Position numbers and translations under genes: made by a program
Shown here: in pieces, positions 28,918 to 38,787 of the stretch
Layout: every line of letters starts with the position of its first letter
Numbering within the stretch: position 1 is the first letter of the stretch
Assembly (NCBI GenBank): GCA_003133325.1
Contig: PKXA01000128.1
Span: 1-64,000 of the forward strand
Length of the DNA stretch: 64,000 nucleotides
Reading direction: 5' to 3'
DNA from: Acidimicrobiaceae bacterium
Lineage (GTDB): Bacteria > Actinomycetota > Acidimicrobiia > Acidimicrobiales > RAAP-2
Notes under the pieces: model-generated
What the model saw: only the letters and a program-made list of their open reading frames with translations
The model's database searches: none
What the model was told of the DNA's origin: nothing

Positions 28918-30733
28918 GGAAATCCCCCTCGTCGTCATCGTCCGGCTCACGTTCGACCCTCCGCAGGTGGCGGATCATCGTGTCCGGGTCTACACCGTCG
29001 ATTCTGCCACGGAACGATGGGGATGTCGCCGACGCCGGCTGATCATCGTCAGCAGGCTCGGTGGCTTGCCGGTAGGCACCATTATGGGTTCGGGCGCCCG
29101 ACAACGACATGGCCCGACCGTTGGCCCGCCGGTCGGCGCGGGCCCCGGCAGCACCTGCGGTGGCCAGGTAGGCGAGGGCGCCGGCCACCACGGCCAGCAC
29201 CACCCGGGCCAGTAGCCCTATCCCGTGGGTCGAATCGGAGACGTTGACGGCCAATACAGTGACCACCGCCATCACCGATGAGGCTCCGATGACCCGCTTG
29301 ACCGGGCGGATGAGGGTGTCCCCGCCCAGCCAGCCGATCCTCCGTCGGATGACTCCGACGGCGACGATGGCCGCCACCGTGTAGGCGACGGAGATCGAGA
29401 GGGCCAGGCCCCGGACGCCCAGCGGTCCGACCAGAACCACCCCGAAGACGATGTTGACACTGTTCTCCACCAGGTAGAGGTAGAAGGCGGTCCGGGTGTC
29501 CTGCATCGACTGCAGTACGCGGATCATATAGAGGTACATGCAGAATCCGGGGAGGCCCAACGAGAGCATGGCCAATGCCGCCGCGGTGTTCGCGCCCTGG
29601 GCGGCCGTCTCCGACCCGTGGACCAACACCAGGTCGATGAGAGGCCGGGCGAGGATCAACATCCCGACCGAGGAGGGAATGATGATGGCCAGCATTCCCC
29701 GCATCCCGAAAGCCAGACGGTGGCGGAATCCGGTGGTGTCCCGTAGCGCCCAGCGGGTGGCCAAGGACGGGGTCACCGCGCTCATCACCGAGACCGCCAC
29801 CACGCCGTAGGGGAGTTGGAAGAAGATGTAGGCGTAGGTGTAGGCAGATACTTGACCGGGAGGTCTGATCCCATCGGCCAGGGCCAGAATCACCACCAGC
29901 GCCACCTGGCTCGAGACCACGAACGCGAAGGTCCAACCGGCCAGCCGGATGATGGTCTTCATGGCTTCGTGGGTCGGTTCCCACCGGAACCGGATGTGAA
30001 GGTTGGCCCGTTTCAGAGATGGAAGCAACAGCGCGGCTTGGATGACGACGCCGAGGGTGGTGCCGAGCCCAAGCAGCACCAGAGCACCACGCTGATGGGT
30101 CACCGCGGCCAGGGTCGGATGGGGGACCAGCGCATGGAACCAGAGCAGGACGATGATGACCACCACGTTGTTGGCGATGGCCACGAACATCGGGGCGGCG
30201 AATTTCCGTCGGGCGTTCAACAGCGCGGCGAACAGGCCGATGAGGCCGTAACAGGCCAACTGGGGCACGAACCAGCGGAGCAGGCTGACGGCCACCTGCC
30301 GTTGCTGGACGACGTCGGTGTGGTTGGCCACGGTATAGAGGTCGATGATCGACGGCGTGAGGAACCAGAAGGCCACCGTCGCCACCACCAGGATCACAAT
30401 GGTGACGGTGGTGACCGCGGAGATGGCCCGCCACGCCTCCTTGCTTTCCCGGGTGGCCAACCTGTCGACGAAGACAGGAACGAAGGTGGCCGACAGGACG
30501 CCCCCGATCACGATGTCGGTGATGATGTTGGGAGTGGTATTGGCCAGGTTGTAGGCGTCGGCCGCGCCGAACTGGCCGAGGGCAAGGGCGAGGGCAATGA
30601 GTCGACCCACCCCGGTGATACGCGACAGGGTGGTCCCGATAGCCATTCCGATCGTGGCACCGGCCAGGCCTCGACCCCTCGTGGGTACTGGATCGGCTCC
30701 TCGGGGGACGGCGCCGACTCCGTTATCGGTCAC
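28889..30733 (-). CDS. murJ: lipid II flippase MurJ (MviN)
   Basis: A 614-residue polytopic protein with about 14 helices. N-terminal MurJ features are GTTLSRITGVGRLIALALALG with ADAYNLANTTPNIITDIVIGG. Later segments include PQLACYGLIGLFAALLNARRKF, SAYTYAYIFFQLPYGVVAVSV and MQDTRTAFYLYLVENSVN. The cytoplasmic tail of about 100 residues is polar and acidic (DDDDEGDFHG); there is no fused pseudokinase as in mycobacterial MurJ. It exports lipid II for peptidoglycan synthesis. The GTG at 30733 overlaps the stop of the DUF6049 gene. Confidence 0.93.
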   Translation of the reverse strand: MTDNGVGAVPRGADPVPTRGRGLAGATIGMAIGTTLSRITGVGRLIALALALGQFGAADAYNLANTTPNIITDIVIGGVLSATFVPVFVDRLATRESKEAWRAISAVTTVTIVILVVATVAFWFLTPSIIDLYTVANHTDVVQQRQVAVSLLRWFVPQLACYGLIGLFAALLNARRKFAAPMFVAIANNVVVIIVLLWFHALVPHPTLAAVTHQRGALVLLGLGTTLGVVIQAALLLPSLKRANLHIRFRWEPTHEAMKTIIRLAGWTFAFVVSSQVALVVILALADGIRPPGQVSAYTYAYIFFQLPYGVVAVSVMSAVTPSLATRWALRDTTGFRHRLAFGMRGMLAIIIPSSVGMLILARPLIDLVLVHGSETAAQGANTAAALAMLSLGLPGFCMYLYMIRVLQSMQDTRTAFYLYLVENSVNIVFGVVLVGPLGVRGLALSISVAYTVAAIVAVGVIRRRIGWLGGDTLIRPVKRVIGASSVMAVVTVLAVNVSDSTHGIGLLARVVLAVVAGALAYLATAGAAGARADRRANGRAMSLSGARTHNGAYRQATEPADDDQPASATSPSFRGRIDGVDPDTMIRHLRRVEREPDDDDEGDFHGPGAGGDR

Positions 30734-33054
30734 GACGGCGCCGCGGCGTCTTCGGTCCTCTGCCTCTTGCGACGACGGATCCCTGTCCGTACCCACCAGG
30801 CCAACAGCACGACGACGGCGCCGAGGGAGAGCACCACGCCGACAACCGAGGTGGCGGTGGACCGCACGCTGATGACTCCACTGGTGATCACCACGCCCCC
30901 GGTCGGCGACCGGAAGGTGATCTCCAACTTGGACTCGCCCGAGGTGCGCGTCTTCACGTTGATGTAGAAGTTGTTGGTGGAGGTGGTGAGAGTGGCCGGC
31001 CTCGAGAGTCGCCTGGTTCCATTGGAGAACAACAGTTCGTCGCTGGTGAGGATGAGCGTTCCGGTCACCGGATACGGAGCCCTCGAGTCGATGGAGACCG
31101 GAATGAGCCCATTGCGCGAGGTCAGGGTCACCGCCTGATCGCCCGAGACGGAAATTTGACCGAATTGGGCGTTGATGGCGGCATCGGTGTTGCGAAGCAC
31201 CGATGCCTGTTGTGACGACTTCAAGTTCTCGGACTCGGACGCCAGCACCAGATCGCCAAATTGAGGGGGAAGGGTGTGGGCAACCGGCGAGGAGGGAGAG
31301 ATCGAGGAGGTGAGTCCGGCGATGCGGTCTCGTTGGTTTCGGATGGCACTCACCGGCAGCCCGGCGCCGACCGACGAGGTCGAGGCGCCCGATGTAGAGG
31401 TGAACCTGCACCCACTGCGACACGGTGCCGGCGAGGGGAGGGCTTGAAACAGGCCCTCAGCGGTGACCGCCTGGGTGATCGGGTTGTTGGCCAGATCGGC
31501 CATCAACGTGGTGATCAGGGTCGGGTTGGCGGTCCATCCGGTCGGAGGCACGGCCACCACGGCCCGGGCGGTCGAAAGATTCGGGTACTCGAAGTAGATC
31601 TGAGCAAGTTCGCCCATGAGCTGAGCGGCGGCCAGCACCGGATCTCCGGGGTCGGCGGTGAACCGGTCCGACAGGTCGGCATTGGAGGTGATGGCGGCGA
31701 ACGACGAACCGTGGGAGGAGCTGATCGTGAAGGGTTCGGCCCCCGAGCCGTTCACCGGTGATGAAGTGACATCAGCGGCGGGCAGAATGAGCTGGTTGTA
31801 GCCGGCGGCAGCCAGTTGGCCGAGGGTGTTGTCGTCGAGCCCGTCGTTGGCGATCCATGGAGTGGAACCACCTACGGCGGGTGGGGCGGCCGACCGGTTG
31901 ATCCCGTCGGCGGCCAGGATCTGATCACCTCGGTTGAGTTGGGAGACAAGTTCGGAACCCAGTCCGGCATCGACCAGCGCGGAGCCATCCACAGGGGCGT
32001 AGGGGGACGACGCGAACTGATGGACGGCCGGGGTGTTGGACAGCTCGGCCAGGGCACTCACCGTCGACGGGTGGCCGTCGGACGAGAGGGCCTGCAAAGT
32101 CTGCGCATTGGCAGCGATGGTGACCGGAACCGCGGCGCCGGCCCCGGTGGAAAGGGCCGCGACGAGTTGGTTGATTCCGGTGAGGGCATCGACCGCCGGT
32201 CGGGTCAAGGCGGCGTAGGGGGTGCTCAACAGATGGGCTGCGGTGGGGCGGGACGTCGGTCCGAAAGAGGTGGACACCGGTACCACCATGGCGAAACGAA
32301 GTCTTTGGGTTGCGGGCGTGGTGACGTAGACCAAGAAGGTGGTGAGCGAGGCAACGGTGGTATTCGAGGTGGTGTTCACCAGTTGCAGTCGGACCGGAAA
32401 CACCCCGGCCTGGCACGAGGTGCCGGCGGACCGGAGGCCGATGACCGGGTGGCCCGGACTGATGGTGCTGCCGGCGGATCCGGTGGTGTCCACTCCGAGA
32501 GAGAGGTCGACGCCGGTGGCGTCGGGGTGCAGGCCTGACCAGGGCAGGGGCGAGGCCGTGCGAGAAACAGGAGTGCCCGACGGGCTCGAGGAGGTGGCGG
32601 CCTGGTCGAAGCTCGAGACTGATGAGAGGCAGCTGTAGACGGTCACCGACACGCCCAGGTCCGCCACCGCCGGAGAGCCGGGGCCGGCGCGCAGCTTGAT
32701 ATCGAACGGTTGACCCGGACCCACCCAGGGGGATTGATAGGTCAGGGACAGTGATCCGACGGGTGTCGAAGAAGACGCCGCCGACGCGGCCGACGCCGCG
32801 GACGTCGCCGAAGCGGCCGACGCCGCCGAAGCGGCCGACGCCGCGGAGACAGGTGCCAGGGCGCCAGCGATGGACGGAAACCCCAGCGGGTCGATCATTG
32901 CGACCACCATCGCTACTGCCAGCAGAACGGTGACAGCAACGGAACGGGCACGACGCAGCCCCACCCCGATGACCGGGGCGGGGCCGTCCCCGGTTGGCCC
33001 GAAGCCTCGGGGGCGGTTGCCACTGGGGCACAGACTGCCTGGTTCCCGACTCAC
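30730..33054 (-). CDS. DUF6049-like exported, membrane-anchored protein
   Basis: A 774-residue protein. A basic start and hydrophobic segment (VAVTVLLAVAMVVAMI, about 39-54) act as signal or anchor. A run of Ser-Ala-Ala repeats follows (about 70-95), then a long extracytoplasmic region rich in Ser, Thr, Ala and Gly. A C-terminal helix (TATSVVGVVLSLGAVVVLLAWWV) is followed by a basic tail RRRKRQR. Position directly before murJ and divergent from pcnA equals mycobacterial Rv3909, a DUF6049 protein of unknown function linked to the envelope. The GTG start is weakly supported. Confidence 0.8.
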   Translation of the reverse strand: MSREPGSLCPSGNRPRGFGPTGDGPAPVIGVGLRRARSVAVTVLLAVAMVVAMIDPLGFPSIAGALAPVSAASAASAASAASATSAASAASAASSSTPVGSLSLTYQSPWVGPGQPFDIKLRAGPGSPAVADLGVSVTVYSCLSSVSSFDQAATSSSPSGTPVSRTASPLPWSGLHPDATGVDLSLGVDTTGSAGSTISPGHPVIGLRSAGTSCQAGVFPVRLQLVNTTSNTTVASLTTFLVYVTTPATQRLRFAMVVPVSTSFGPTSRPTAAHLLSTPYAALTRPAVDALTGINQLVAALSTGAGAAVPVTIAANAQTLQALSSDGHPSTVSALAELSNTPAVHQFASSPYAPVDGSALVDAGLGSELVSQLNRGDQILAADGINRSAAPPAVGGSTPWIANDGLDDNTLGQLAAAGYNQLILPAADVTSSPVNGSGAEPFTISSSHGSSFAAITSNADLSDRFTADPGDPVLAAAQLMGELAQIYFEYPNLSTARAVVAVPPTGWTANPTLITTLMADLANNPITQAVTAEGLFQALPSPAPCRSGCRFTSTSGASTSSVGAGLPVSAIRNQRDRIAGLTSSISPSSPVAHTLPPQFGDLVLASESENLKSSQQASVLRNTDAAINAQFGQISVSGDQAVTLTSRNGLIPVSIDSRAPYPVTGTLILTSDELLFSNGTRRLSRPATLTTSTNNFYINVKTRTSGESKLEITFRSPTGGVVITSGVISVRSTATSVVGVVLSLGAVVVLLAWWVRTGIRRRKRQRTEDAAAPS
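32760..32860. repeat. 9-bp tandem repeats coding Ser-Ala-Ala
   Basis: Imperfect 9-bp units such as GCCGACGCC and GCCGAAGCG repeat about ten times inside the DUF6049 gene and give SAASAASAASAASATSAAS. They look like slippage-prone DNA and encode a flexible linker after the signal segment. Confidence 0.8.
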
Positions 33055-33095
33055 CTCGGACGGCAGCCTACGCCAGGCGCACTACCCTCGGCGGC

Positions 33096-34490
33096 GTGTT
33101 CCCTGAGCGACTGAGGCCTCTGGTGGAGGTGACCGCCGACCTGGCCGACCGATTCCAATCGGCCGATCACACCCTCTACCTGGTAGGGGGCTCGGTGCGG
33201 GATGCCATTGTGGCCGGGGAGGGACCGCCCCCGACGGTGGGCGATCATGATCTCGACTTCACCACCGATGCCCGGCCCGATGCCATCGAGGAGTTGGTGA
33301 CCGGCTGGGCCGACGCGGTATGGACCCAGGGCAAACGCTTCGGCACCATCGGATGTGTCCGTAGGGGGCAACGCTACGAGATCACCACCCACCGGGCCGA
33401 GGCGTACCACCCTGACTCCCGCAAGCCCGACGTGGTCTTCGGGGATCGGATCGAAGACGACCTGTCCCGTCGGGACTTCACCATCAATGCCATGGCACTC
33501 CGACTCCCGGATCTCGAGCTGATCGATCCCTTTGACGGCCTGGCCGACCTGGCTGTCCACCGGCTGCGTACCCCGCTCGATCCTGAGGAGTCCTTCGGCG
33601 ATGACCCGTTACGGATGCTCCGGGCGGCACGGTTCGTGGCCAAACTCGACCTCGAGCCCGACCCGGCATTGGTGGAGGCGGTGAGGTCCGGGCACCATCG
33701 GCTGTCGATCGTGTCGGCCGAACGGATCCGGGACGAACTGGACAAGATGATGATGGTCCCGGTGCCCTCGACGGCGTTGTGGTTCGTGGTCAGGACCGGC
33801 CTGGCCGACGAATTCTTTCCTGAGCTCCCGGGGCTCGCCCTCGAGCAAGATCCGATCCATCGTCACAAGGACGTGCTGGCCCACACCTTTGCCGTGGTGG
33901 ACAAGACGAGCCCCGACCGGCTCCTACGTCTGGCCGCCCTCTTCCACGATGTGGGGAAGCCGAAGACCCGGGCCTTCGTGGACGGGGGGGTCACGTTCCA
34001 CCATCACGAGGTGGTGGGGGCCCGGATGACACGCCAGCGGATGTCGGCCCTCAAGTACCCCAAGGACGAGGTCGAGATGGTGACCGAACTGGTCAACCTT
34101 CACCTGCGCTTCCACACCTATCGGTTGGGTTGGACCGACCGGGCGGTGCGCAGGTATGTGAGAGACGCCGGTCCCCTGCTCGACCGGCTCAACGAGCTGA
34201 CCCGGTGTGACTGCACCACCCGGAATGCCGCCAAGGCCAAAGCACTTGGCCGTCGCATGGATGAGCTCGAACTTCGTATCGACGAGCTACGTCAAGAGGA
34301 GGAGCTCGACGCCATTCGGCCGGACCTCGACGGGGCCCAGGTCATGGAACAACTCGGGATACCGCCCGGGCGCGACGTGGGGAGGGCCCTGGCCTTCCTC
34401 CTCGAGCTCAGGATGGACGAGGGTCCGCTCGGCGAGGCCGAGGCCCACCAGCGTTTGGCTGCCTGGTGGGAGGGCGCGTCGGGGACCTGA
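33096..34490 (+). CDS. pcnA: CCA tRNA nucleotidyltransferase with HD domain
   Basis: A 464-residue class II nucleotidyltransferase. The active-site motif is LYLVGGSVRDAI with DHDLDFTTDARPD; the RNA-binding region follows (SRRDFTINAMALRLPD, DPLRMLRAARF, SAERIRDELDK). An HD phosphohydrolase-type domain lies at LAALFHDVGKPKTRAF and HHHEVVGARM. It adds or repairs the CCA end of tRNA. The GTG at 33096 gives the family-like start FPERLRPLVE. It is divergent from the DUF6049 gene and convergent with ino1. Confidence 0.93.
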   Translation: MFPERLRPLVEVTADLADRFQSADHTLYLVGGSVRDAIVAGEGPPPTVGDHDLDFTTDARPDAIEELVTGWADAVWTQGKRFGTIGCVRRGQRYEITTHRAEAYHPDSRKPDVVFGDRIEDDLSRRDFTINAMALRLPDLELIDPFDGLADLAVHRLRTPLDPEESFGDDPLRMLRAARFVAKLDLEPDPALVEAVRSGHHRLSIVSAERIRDELDKMMMVPVPSTALWFVVRTGLADEFFPELPGLALEQDPIHRHKDVLAHTFAVVDKTSPDRLLRLAALFHDVGKPKTRAFVDGGVTFHHHEVVGARMTRQRMSALKYPKDEVEMVTELVNLHLRFHTYRLGWTDRAVRRYVRDAGPLLDRLNELTRCDCTTRNAAKAKALGRRMDELELRIDELRQEEELDAIRPDLDGAQVMEQLGIPPGRDVGRALAFLLELRMDEGPLGEAEAHQRLAAWWEGASGT

Positions 34491-34533
34491 GCCCACCCTC
34501 GGCCTCTTTTCCGGGGCGATCAACCCCTCGGGC

Positions 34534-35631
34534 TCAGTCCTCGGGCCACACCGGGCCGGCCTCACCGGCGGCAAACGACTCGACCATGTCGTGCGCCTCG
34601 TCGTCGTGGAACTGCACCGGGGGCGACTTCATGAAGTACGCCGATGGCCCGATCAGCGGTCCGCCGATGCCCCGGTCGAGGGCGAGCTTGGCGCAGCGGA
34701 CGGCGTCGATGATCACCCCGGCCGAGTTGGGGGAGTCCCACACCTCGAGCTTCAACTCGAGGTTCAGGGGAGCGTCACCGAAGTTGCGGCCCTCCATACG
34801 GATGTAGGCCCACTTGCGGTCCTGGAGCCACGGCACGTGATCCGACGGCCCGATGTGGATATCGTCCTCGGAGAGGACGCTATCTTCGATCTGGCTGGTG
34901 ACAGCCTGTGTCTTGGACACCTTCTTCGACTCGAGCCGGGTGCGCTCCAGCATGTTCTTGAAGTCCATGTTGCCGCCCACGTTGAGCTGATAGGTGTGGT
35001 CGAGAGCCAGGCCCCGGTCCTCGAACAAGCGGGTGAGGATCCGGTGGACGATGGTGGAGCCGACCTGGCTCTTGATGTCGTCGCCGACGATGGGGAGTCC
35101 GGCGTCGTGGAACTTTCGTGCCCACTCGGGGTCCGAGGCGATGAACACCGGGATGGCGTTGACGAACCCGACCCCGGCCTGCAGGCAGGCATCGGCGTAG
35201 AAGCGCTGGGCCTTCTCGGAGCCGACCGGGAGGTAGCTGACCAGTACATCGGCCCGCGAGTCCTTGAGGGCCGCCACCACGTCAACAGGTTCGGCCGGCG
35301 ACTCTTCCACCGTCTCGCGGTAGTACTTGCCGAAGCCGTCGAGCGTCGGGCCGCGCTGAACCATCACACCGAGTTCGCCCACGGAGGCAAAGCGGATGGT
35401 GTTGTTCTGCCCACCGAAGATGGCCTTGCCCAGGTCGGTCCCTACTTTGGCCGCGTCGGCATCGAACGCCGCCACGAACTCGAGGTCGCGAACGTGATAC
35501 CCGCCGAGCACCACATGCATGAGGCCGGGGACTGTCTCTGTCGGATCGGCGTCCTTGTAGTACTCGACGCCCTGAATGAGTGAGCTGGCGCAGTTTCCAA
35601 CGCCGGCGATAGCCACTCGGATAGTGCTCAT
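34534..35631 (-). CDS. ino1: myo-inositol-1-phosphate synthase
   Basis: A 365-residue NAD-dependent synthase. It starts [22 protein letters not shown]-like ([18 protein letters not shown] seen) and contains [62 protein letters not shown] and [19 protein letters not shown], the actinobacterial short form. It makes inositol-1-phosphate from glucose-6-phosphate for phosphatidylinositol and mycothiol. It overlaps the padR stop by four bases, the same pairing as in Mycobacterium (Rv0046c/Rv0047c). Confidence 0.95.
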   Translation of the reverse strand: MSTIRVAIAGVGNCASSLIQGVEYYKDADPTETVPGLMHVVLGGYHVRDLEFVAAFDADAAKVGTDLGKAIFGGQNNTIRFASVGELGVMVQRGPTLDGFGKYYRETVEESPAEPVDVVAALKDSRADVLVSYLPVGSEKAQRFYADACLQAGVGFVNAIPVFIASDPEWARKFHDAGLPIVGDDIKSQVGSTIVHRILTRLFEDRGLALDHTYQLNVGGNMDFKNMLERTRLESKKVSKTQAVTSQIEDSVLSEDDIHIGPSDHVPWLQDRKWAYIRMEGRNFGDAPLNLELKLEVWDSPNSAGVIIDAVRCAKLALDRGIGGPLIGPSAYFMKSPPVQFHDDEAHDMVESFAAGEAGPVWPED

Positions 35632-36311
35632 AGTTCAGTTCCCTTCGCTGCTGGAGAGCGGCCCCCGACGGTTCGGGCGCTGCGGTTGTCTGTTGGGGGT
35701 GTTGCCTGCTTCTGTTTCTCGGACTCGATGAGGCTGTCCAGCCAGGAGATGTCGTGCTGGGTGGTATCGGTGCTGTGTTCCACCAGCGACCGGGTGTAGC
35801 TGTCGAAGTCACCACCGGCGGCGACGCGGGCCCGGTCGGCGGCCAGTCGGCGGATCAACTGATCCCGTCGGCGCTCCAAGAGGCCGAGTCGGGCTTGAGG
35901 GGCCAGATGGCGGGCGAAGGCCAGGCGGAGGCCGAAGCTGCGGGCCTCGTCGGTTCCCACGGGCTCCTCGGCGGCGAGCAACCCCTCGAAGGCCCGCCTC
36001 CCGGTATCGGTGATCCGGTAGACCTTGCGTGATCGCTTGGTGCCCCGGGTCGTGCCGGCCCGTCGCGACCGCATGGCGGCCCGTTCTCCTCCCAATGACC
36101 CGGTGAGGGGGATCGGAGCCGACGCCGGGGCGGCACCGACCGACTCGGTGCCGATCACCGCTCCCGATAGTTCGAGGCGCGACAGGGCGGGATACAGCGA
36201 GCCGAATGAGATGTTGGCGAAGAGCCCGAGATCGTCGCGAAGACGCTTGCGGATCTCATAACCGTGGAACTCGTGCTCCGAAAGGAGACCGAGAATGGCC
36301 AGGTCAAGCAT
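35628..36311 (-). CDS. PadR-family transcriptional regulator
   Basis: A 227-residue regulator. The PadR winged helix occupies the N-terminus ([38 protein letters not shown]) and is split by a flexible insert before [19 protein letters not shown]. The C-terminal helical part (about 150-205) would form the dimer. The ATG at 36311 has GGGGGA eight bases upstream. It is in one operon with ino1, which it likely controls. A twin GATATATC operator lies 73-94 bp upstream of the start. Confidence 0.88.
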   Translation of the reverse strand: MLDLAILGLLSEHEFHGYEIRKRLRDDLGLFANISFGSLYPALSRLELSGAVIGTESVGAAPASAPIPLTGSLGGERAAMRSRRAGTTRGTKRSRKVYRITDTGRRAFEGLLAAEEPVGTDEARSFGLRLAFARHLAPQARLGLLERRRDQLIRRLAADRARVAAGGDFDSYTRSLVEHSTDTTQHDISWLDSLIESEKQKQATPPTDNRSARTVGGRSPAAKGTEL

Positions 36312-36383
36312 GTCAGTGTCCCCCGGCGTCTGCACCCGCGGGGGCGGGGCGCCACTCGGTATGGTTGAGCTTCATGCCAACAT

Positions 36384-36405
36384 GATATATCAGATCGATA
36401 TATCG
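36384..36405. promoter_or_regulatory. twin GATATATC palindromes (putative PadR operator)
   Basis: GATATATC is found at 36384-36391 and 36397-36404 (the latter within CGATATATCG), 13 bp apart, in an AT-rich island. It lies between padR-ino1 and the divergent PAP2 gene, so it could control both. Attribution to PadR is inference. Confidence 0.55.
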
Positions 36406-36483
36406 ATGCAACATATGTGTCGATAGCCGGTGCACGGGCGTGGACGGGCGTGGACGGCACCGACCGAGGCTGTACGCTGCGGC

Positions 36484-37119
36484 GTGCTCATCGGGACGAC
36501 CAATGTTCTGCCCCCCAAGGACATCAACACCACCTGGTACCTCGATCTCAATCACTTCGCCCGGCAGACCTCCTGGGCCCACGGGTTCATGCATGCCTAT
36601 GCGCTTTGGGCCGGGTTGACAGTTCTGGCGGTGCTGACGGCATTCGTCATCGTCACGGCCCGACTCCGGCCCGATGCCCCCCGGGCGCTGGCCATACCGC
36701 TGTTGACCGCGGCATCGGCGTTGGTGGCCCTGGGAGTCAACCAGTTGTTGTCCCATGGCTTTGGGGAGTTGCGCCCCTACGTTGTCCACCCCTCCGCCCT
36801 GGTGCTGGTGGGTCGGGCCAACGACTTCTCATTCCCGAGCGACCATGCCATCGTGGCCGGCGCCTTGGCGTGCGGGCTCCTGCTCTATGACCGCCGCTAC
36901 GGCATTCCCGCTGCGGTGCTGGCTCTGACAGTGGGCTTCGCCCGTTTGTACGTCGGCTCGCACTACATCGGTGACGTGGTGGGCGGCCTCGTTGCCGGAG
37001 CGGTGATTGCCGCTGTGATCATCTTCGGACTGCGCTCCCTAGTGGAGGCGGGTGCCGACCGGTTGGCCCGGACACCCCTCCGGCCATTGCTCCAGGCCCG
37101 GGCCACTACCGACATCTGA
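36484..37119 (+). CDS. PAP2-type membrane phosphatase
   Basis: A 211-residue protein with about five helices. PAP2 motifs: GELRPY (second half of the KX6RP motif), FSFPSDHAIVAGAL (PSGH-type) and ARLYVGSHYIGDVVGG (SRX5HX3D-type). The Lys of the first motif seems replaced by Ser (LSHGFGELRP), so activity may be altered. Such proteins dephosphorylate undecaprenyl diphosphate or phosphatidate at the outer membrane face. The GTG at 36484 was chosen because the upstream part is poorly structured. Confidence 0.85.
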   Translation: MLIGTTNVLPPKDINTTWYLDLNHFARQTSWAHGFMHAYALWAGLTVLAVLTAFVIVTARLRPDAPRALAIPLLTAASALVALGVNQLLSHGFGELRPYVVHPSALVLVGRANDFSFPSDHAIVAGALACGLLLYDRRYGIPAAVLALTVGFARLYVGSHYIGDVVGGLVAGAVIAAVIIFGLRSLVEAGADRLARTPLRPLLQARATTDI

Positions 37120-37288
37120 ACCGTTCCCGCCGGCCCAGGCCCGGGTTCGGGCCACTTCGGGCACCACCAGCGCCGGGAGTCGGGACTCGGGAGTCGGTTG
37201 CCGGAAAATCATCAGAATACGTGCCCTTTCGGACGGGCGAAGGGTTACCCTGAGACACGTGAGCTTCCGACCTGGAGGGCTCGGAGGT

Positions 37289-37711
37289 GTGCAGACATCC
37301 CCGACCGGAGGACAAGTCGAGTACCGGCTCGCCCGAAAGTCCGTCGTCAGTGAGTACCGCAAGGGTCGGTTGTCCAAGCTCGATGTGTGTGACGCCCATC
37401 CCGAATTACTCAGGGCAGCCGGGCATCTTGGTCTGCCCACCGGTGCCCGGTGCCCTATCTGCGAAGAGTCCGAGTTGGTGGAGGTGACCTTCGTCTTCGG
37501 TTCCCGCCTTCCCCCGGGGGGGCGTTGCGTCACGTCCCATGCCGAACTCGCCCGCTACTGGCGACGGAAGGACCCGGTCGTCTGTTACGTGATCGAAGTG
37601 TGTAACGCCTGCCGTTGGAACCACCTGGTCCGCATGTACCCGGCCGGTGCCGGGGTCGAGGCGGTGGCGCGCCCTTCTCTCGGCACCCGGGCGGCGGCAC
37701 GTCGCGGCTGA
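37289..37711 (+). CDS. DUF5318 zinc-ribbon protein
   Basis: A 140-residue protein: EYRLARKSVVSEYRKGRLSK, DVCDAHPELLRAAGHLG, then RCPICEESELVEVTFVFG and IEVCNACRWNHLVRMY. The two CxxC pairs suggest one zinc site. The GTG at 37289 has GGAGGG nine bases before it and gives a length close to the mycobacterial Rv0049 protein; the longer frame upstream lacks support. In Mycobacterium it lies in the ino1-padR-DUF5318 cluster before ponA. Function unknown. Confidence 0.85.
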   Translation: MQTSPTGGQVEYRLARKSVVSEYRKGRLSKLDVCDAHPELLRAAGHLGLPTGARCPICEESELVEVTFVFGSRLPPGGRCVTSHAELARYWRRKDPVVCYVIEVCNACRWNHLVRMYPAGAGVEAVARPSLGTRAAARRG

Positions 37712-37850
37712 GGTCATCGACACCTGTTCCCTTCGGCTTGCCCCCGAAGTAACCTGACACCGCAGCACAATTCTGTGCCACCGTTCCGGTGTCGACCATG
37801 CCGCCGGCAGCCACGTGGCGCTGGACGGCCGATCAGGAGGGTCACCATCC

Positions 37851-38666
37851 ATGTCCGACATCCGGCCGGCACCGATCACCGTTCCCTCCGTTCGCGCCTC
37901 GAAGCGTCGCGACGGCCACGAACCCCTCGTCATGGTCACCGCCTACGACGCCCCCGGGGCCCGTATCGCTGACGCTGCCGGGGTCGACCTGATTCTGGTC
38001 GGAGACTCGGTGGCCAACAATGTCCTGGGATATGAGGACACCCTGCAGGTCACCATCAACGACATGGTGCATCACACCGCGGCCGTGGCCCGGGCCAAAC
38101 CGAGGCCACTCATCGTGGCCGACCTGCCGTGGTTGAGCTACCACATCGACGCCGCCGATACCGTCAGAAACGCCGCTGCCCTCATTCGGGCCGGCGCCGG
38201 GGCGGTGAAGTTGGAGGGAGGCCGCAAACGGGTCCTGATGATCGAGGCGTTGGTGGCAGCGGAGATACCGGTGATGGGTCACCTGGGGCTCACCCCCCAA
38301 TCGGTGCACACCATGGGCGGCTACCGGGTGCAGGGGAAAGATGACGCTGCCGCCGAGGGGTTGGCTGCAGACGCCAAGGCCATTGCCGCCGCCGGCTGTT
38401 TCGCCATCGTGATCGAGGGGGTTCCCGAAGGGTTGGGAGCTGCCATCACCCAGGTCCTCGACATCCCCACCATCGGGATCGGAGCCGGCCCGGACTGTGA
38501 CGGACAGGTGCTCGTCTTCCACGACTTGCTGGGCCTGAACGCCGCCACCCCCAAGTTCGTCCGGCGCTATGCCGAGCTGGCTGGGCTGGCCACCGACGCC
38601 CTGGCCGCCTATGCCGCCGATGTGCGATCGGGGGCCTTCCCGTCCGACGCGGAGGTGTACCACTAG
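37851..38666 (+). CDS. panB: 3-methyl-2-oxobutanoate hydroxymethyltransferase
   Basis: A 271-residue TIM-barrel enzyme of pantothenate synthesis that adds a hydroxymethyl group from methylene-THF to ketoisovalerate. Motifs: VMVTAYDAPGARIADAAGVD, ILVGDSVANNVLGYEDT, VADLPWLSYH, AVKLEGG, VMGHLGLTPQSVH and IPTIGIGAGPDCDGQVLVFHD. GGAGGGT is ten bases before the ATG. panC/panD are not nearby. A GC-rich hairpin (GCCGCG/CGCGGC near 38695-38713) follows its stop and may terminate it. Confidence 0.95.
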   Translation: MSDIRPAPITVPSVRASKRRDGHEPLVMVTAYDAPGARIADAAGVDLILVGDSVANNVLGYEDTLQVTINDMVHHTAAVARAKPRPLIVADLPWLSYHIDAADTVRNAAALIRAGAGAVKLEGGRKRVLMIEALVAAEIPVMGHLGLTPQSVHTMGGYRVQGKDDAAAEGLAADAKAIAAAGCFAIVIEGVPEGLGAAITQVLDIPTIGIGAGPDCDGQVLVFHDLLGLNAATPKFVRRYAELAGLATDALAAYAADVRSGAFPSDAEVYH

Positions 38667-38787
38667 GCACCGGCTAGAGTGTCCGAGTCGTTCCGGCCGC
38701 GCCAATCACGCGGCTTTCAGTTCCGACCTGCCCCAACCGTGGGGCTCGGGTGCACTGTCACCTGATCCAGAGGGAGGTGAGCCGCAG

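Noticed and set aside
29082-30967. Long frames overlapping murJ on both strands
   Set aside because: murJ has clear membrane helices and family motifs. The others show Arg/Pro/His-rich or Gly/Gln-rich shadow composition.
34207-35583. 458-codon plus-strand frame over ino1
   Set aside because: Antisense to a complete inositol-phosphate synthase; no recognisable domain.
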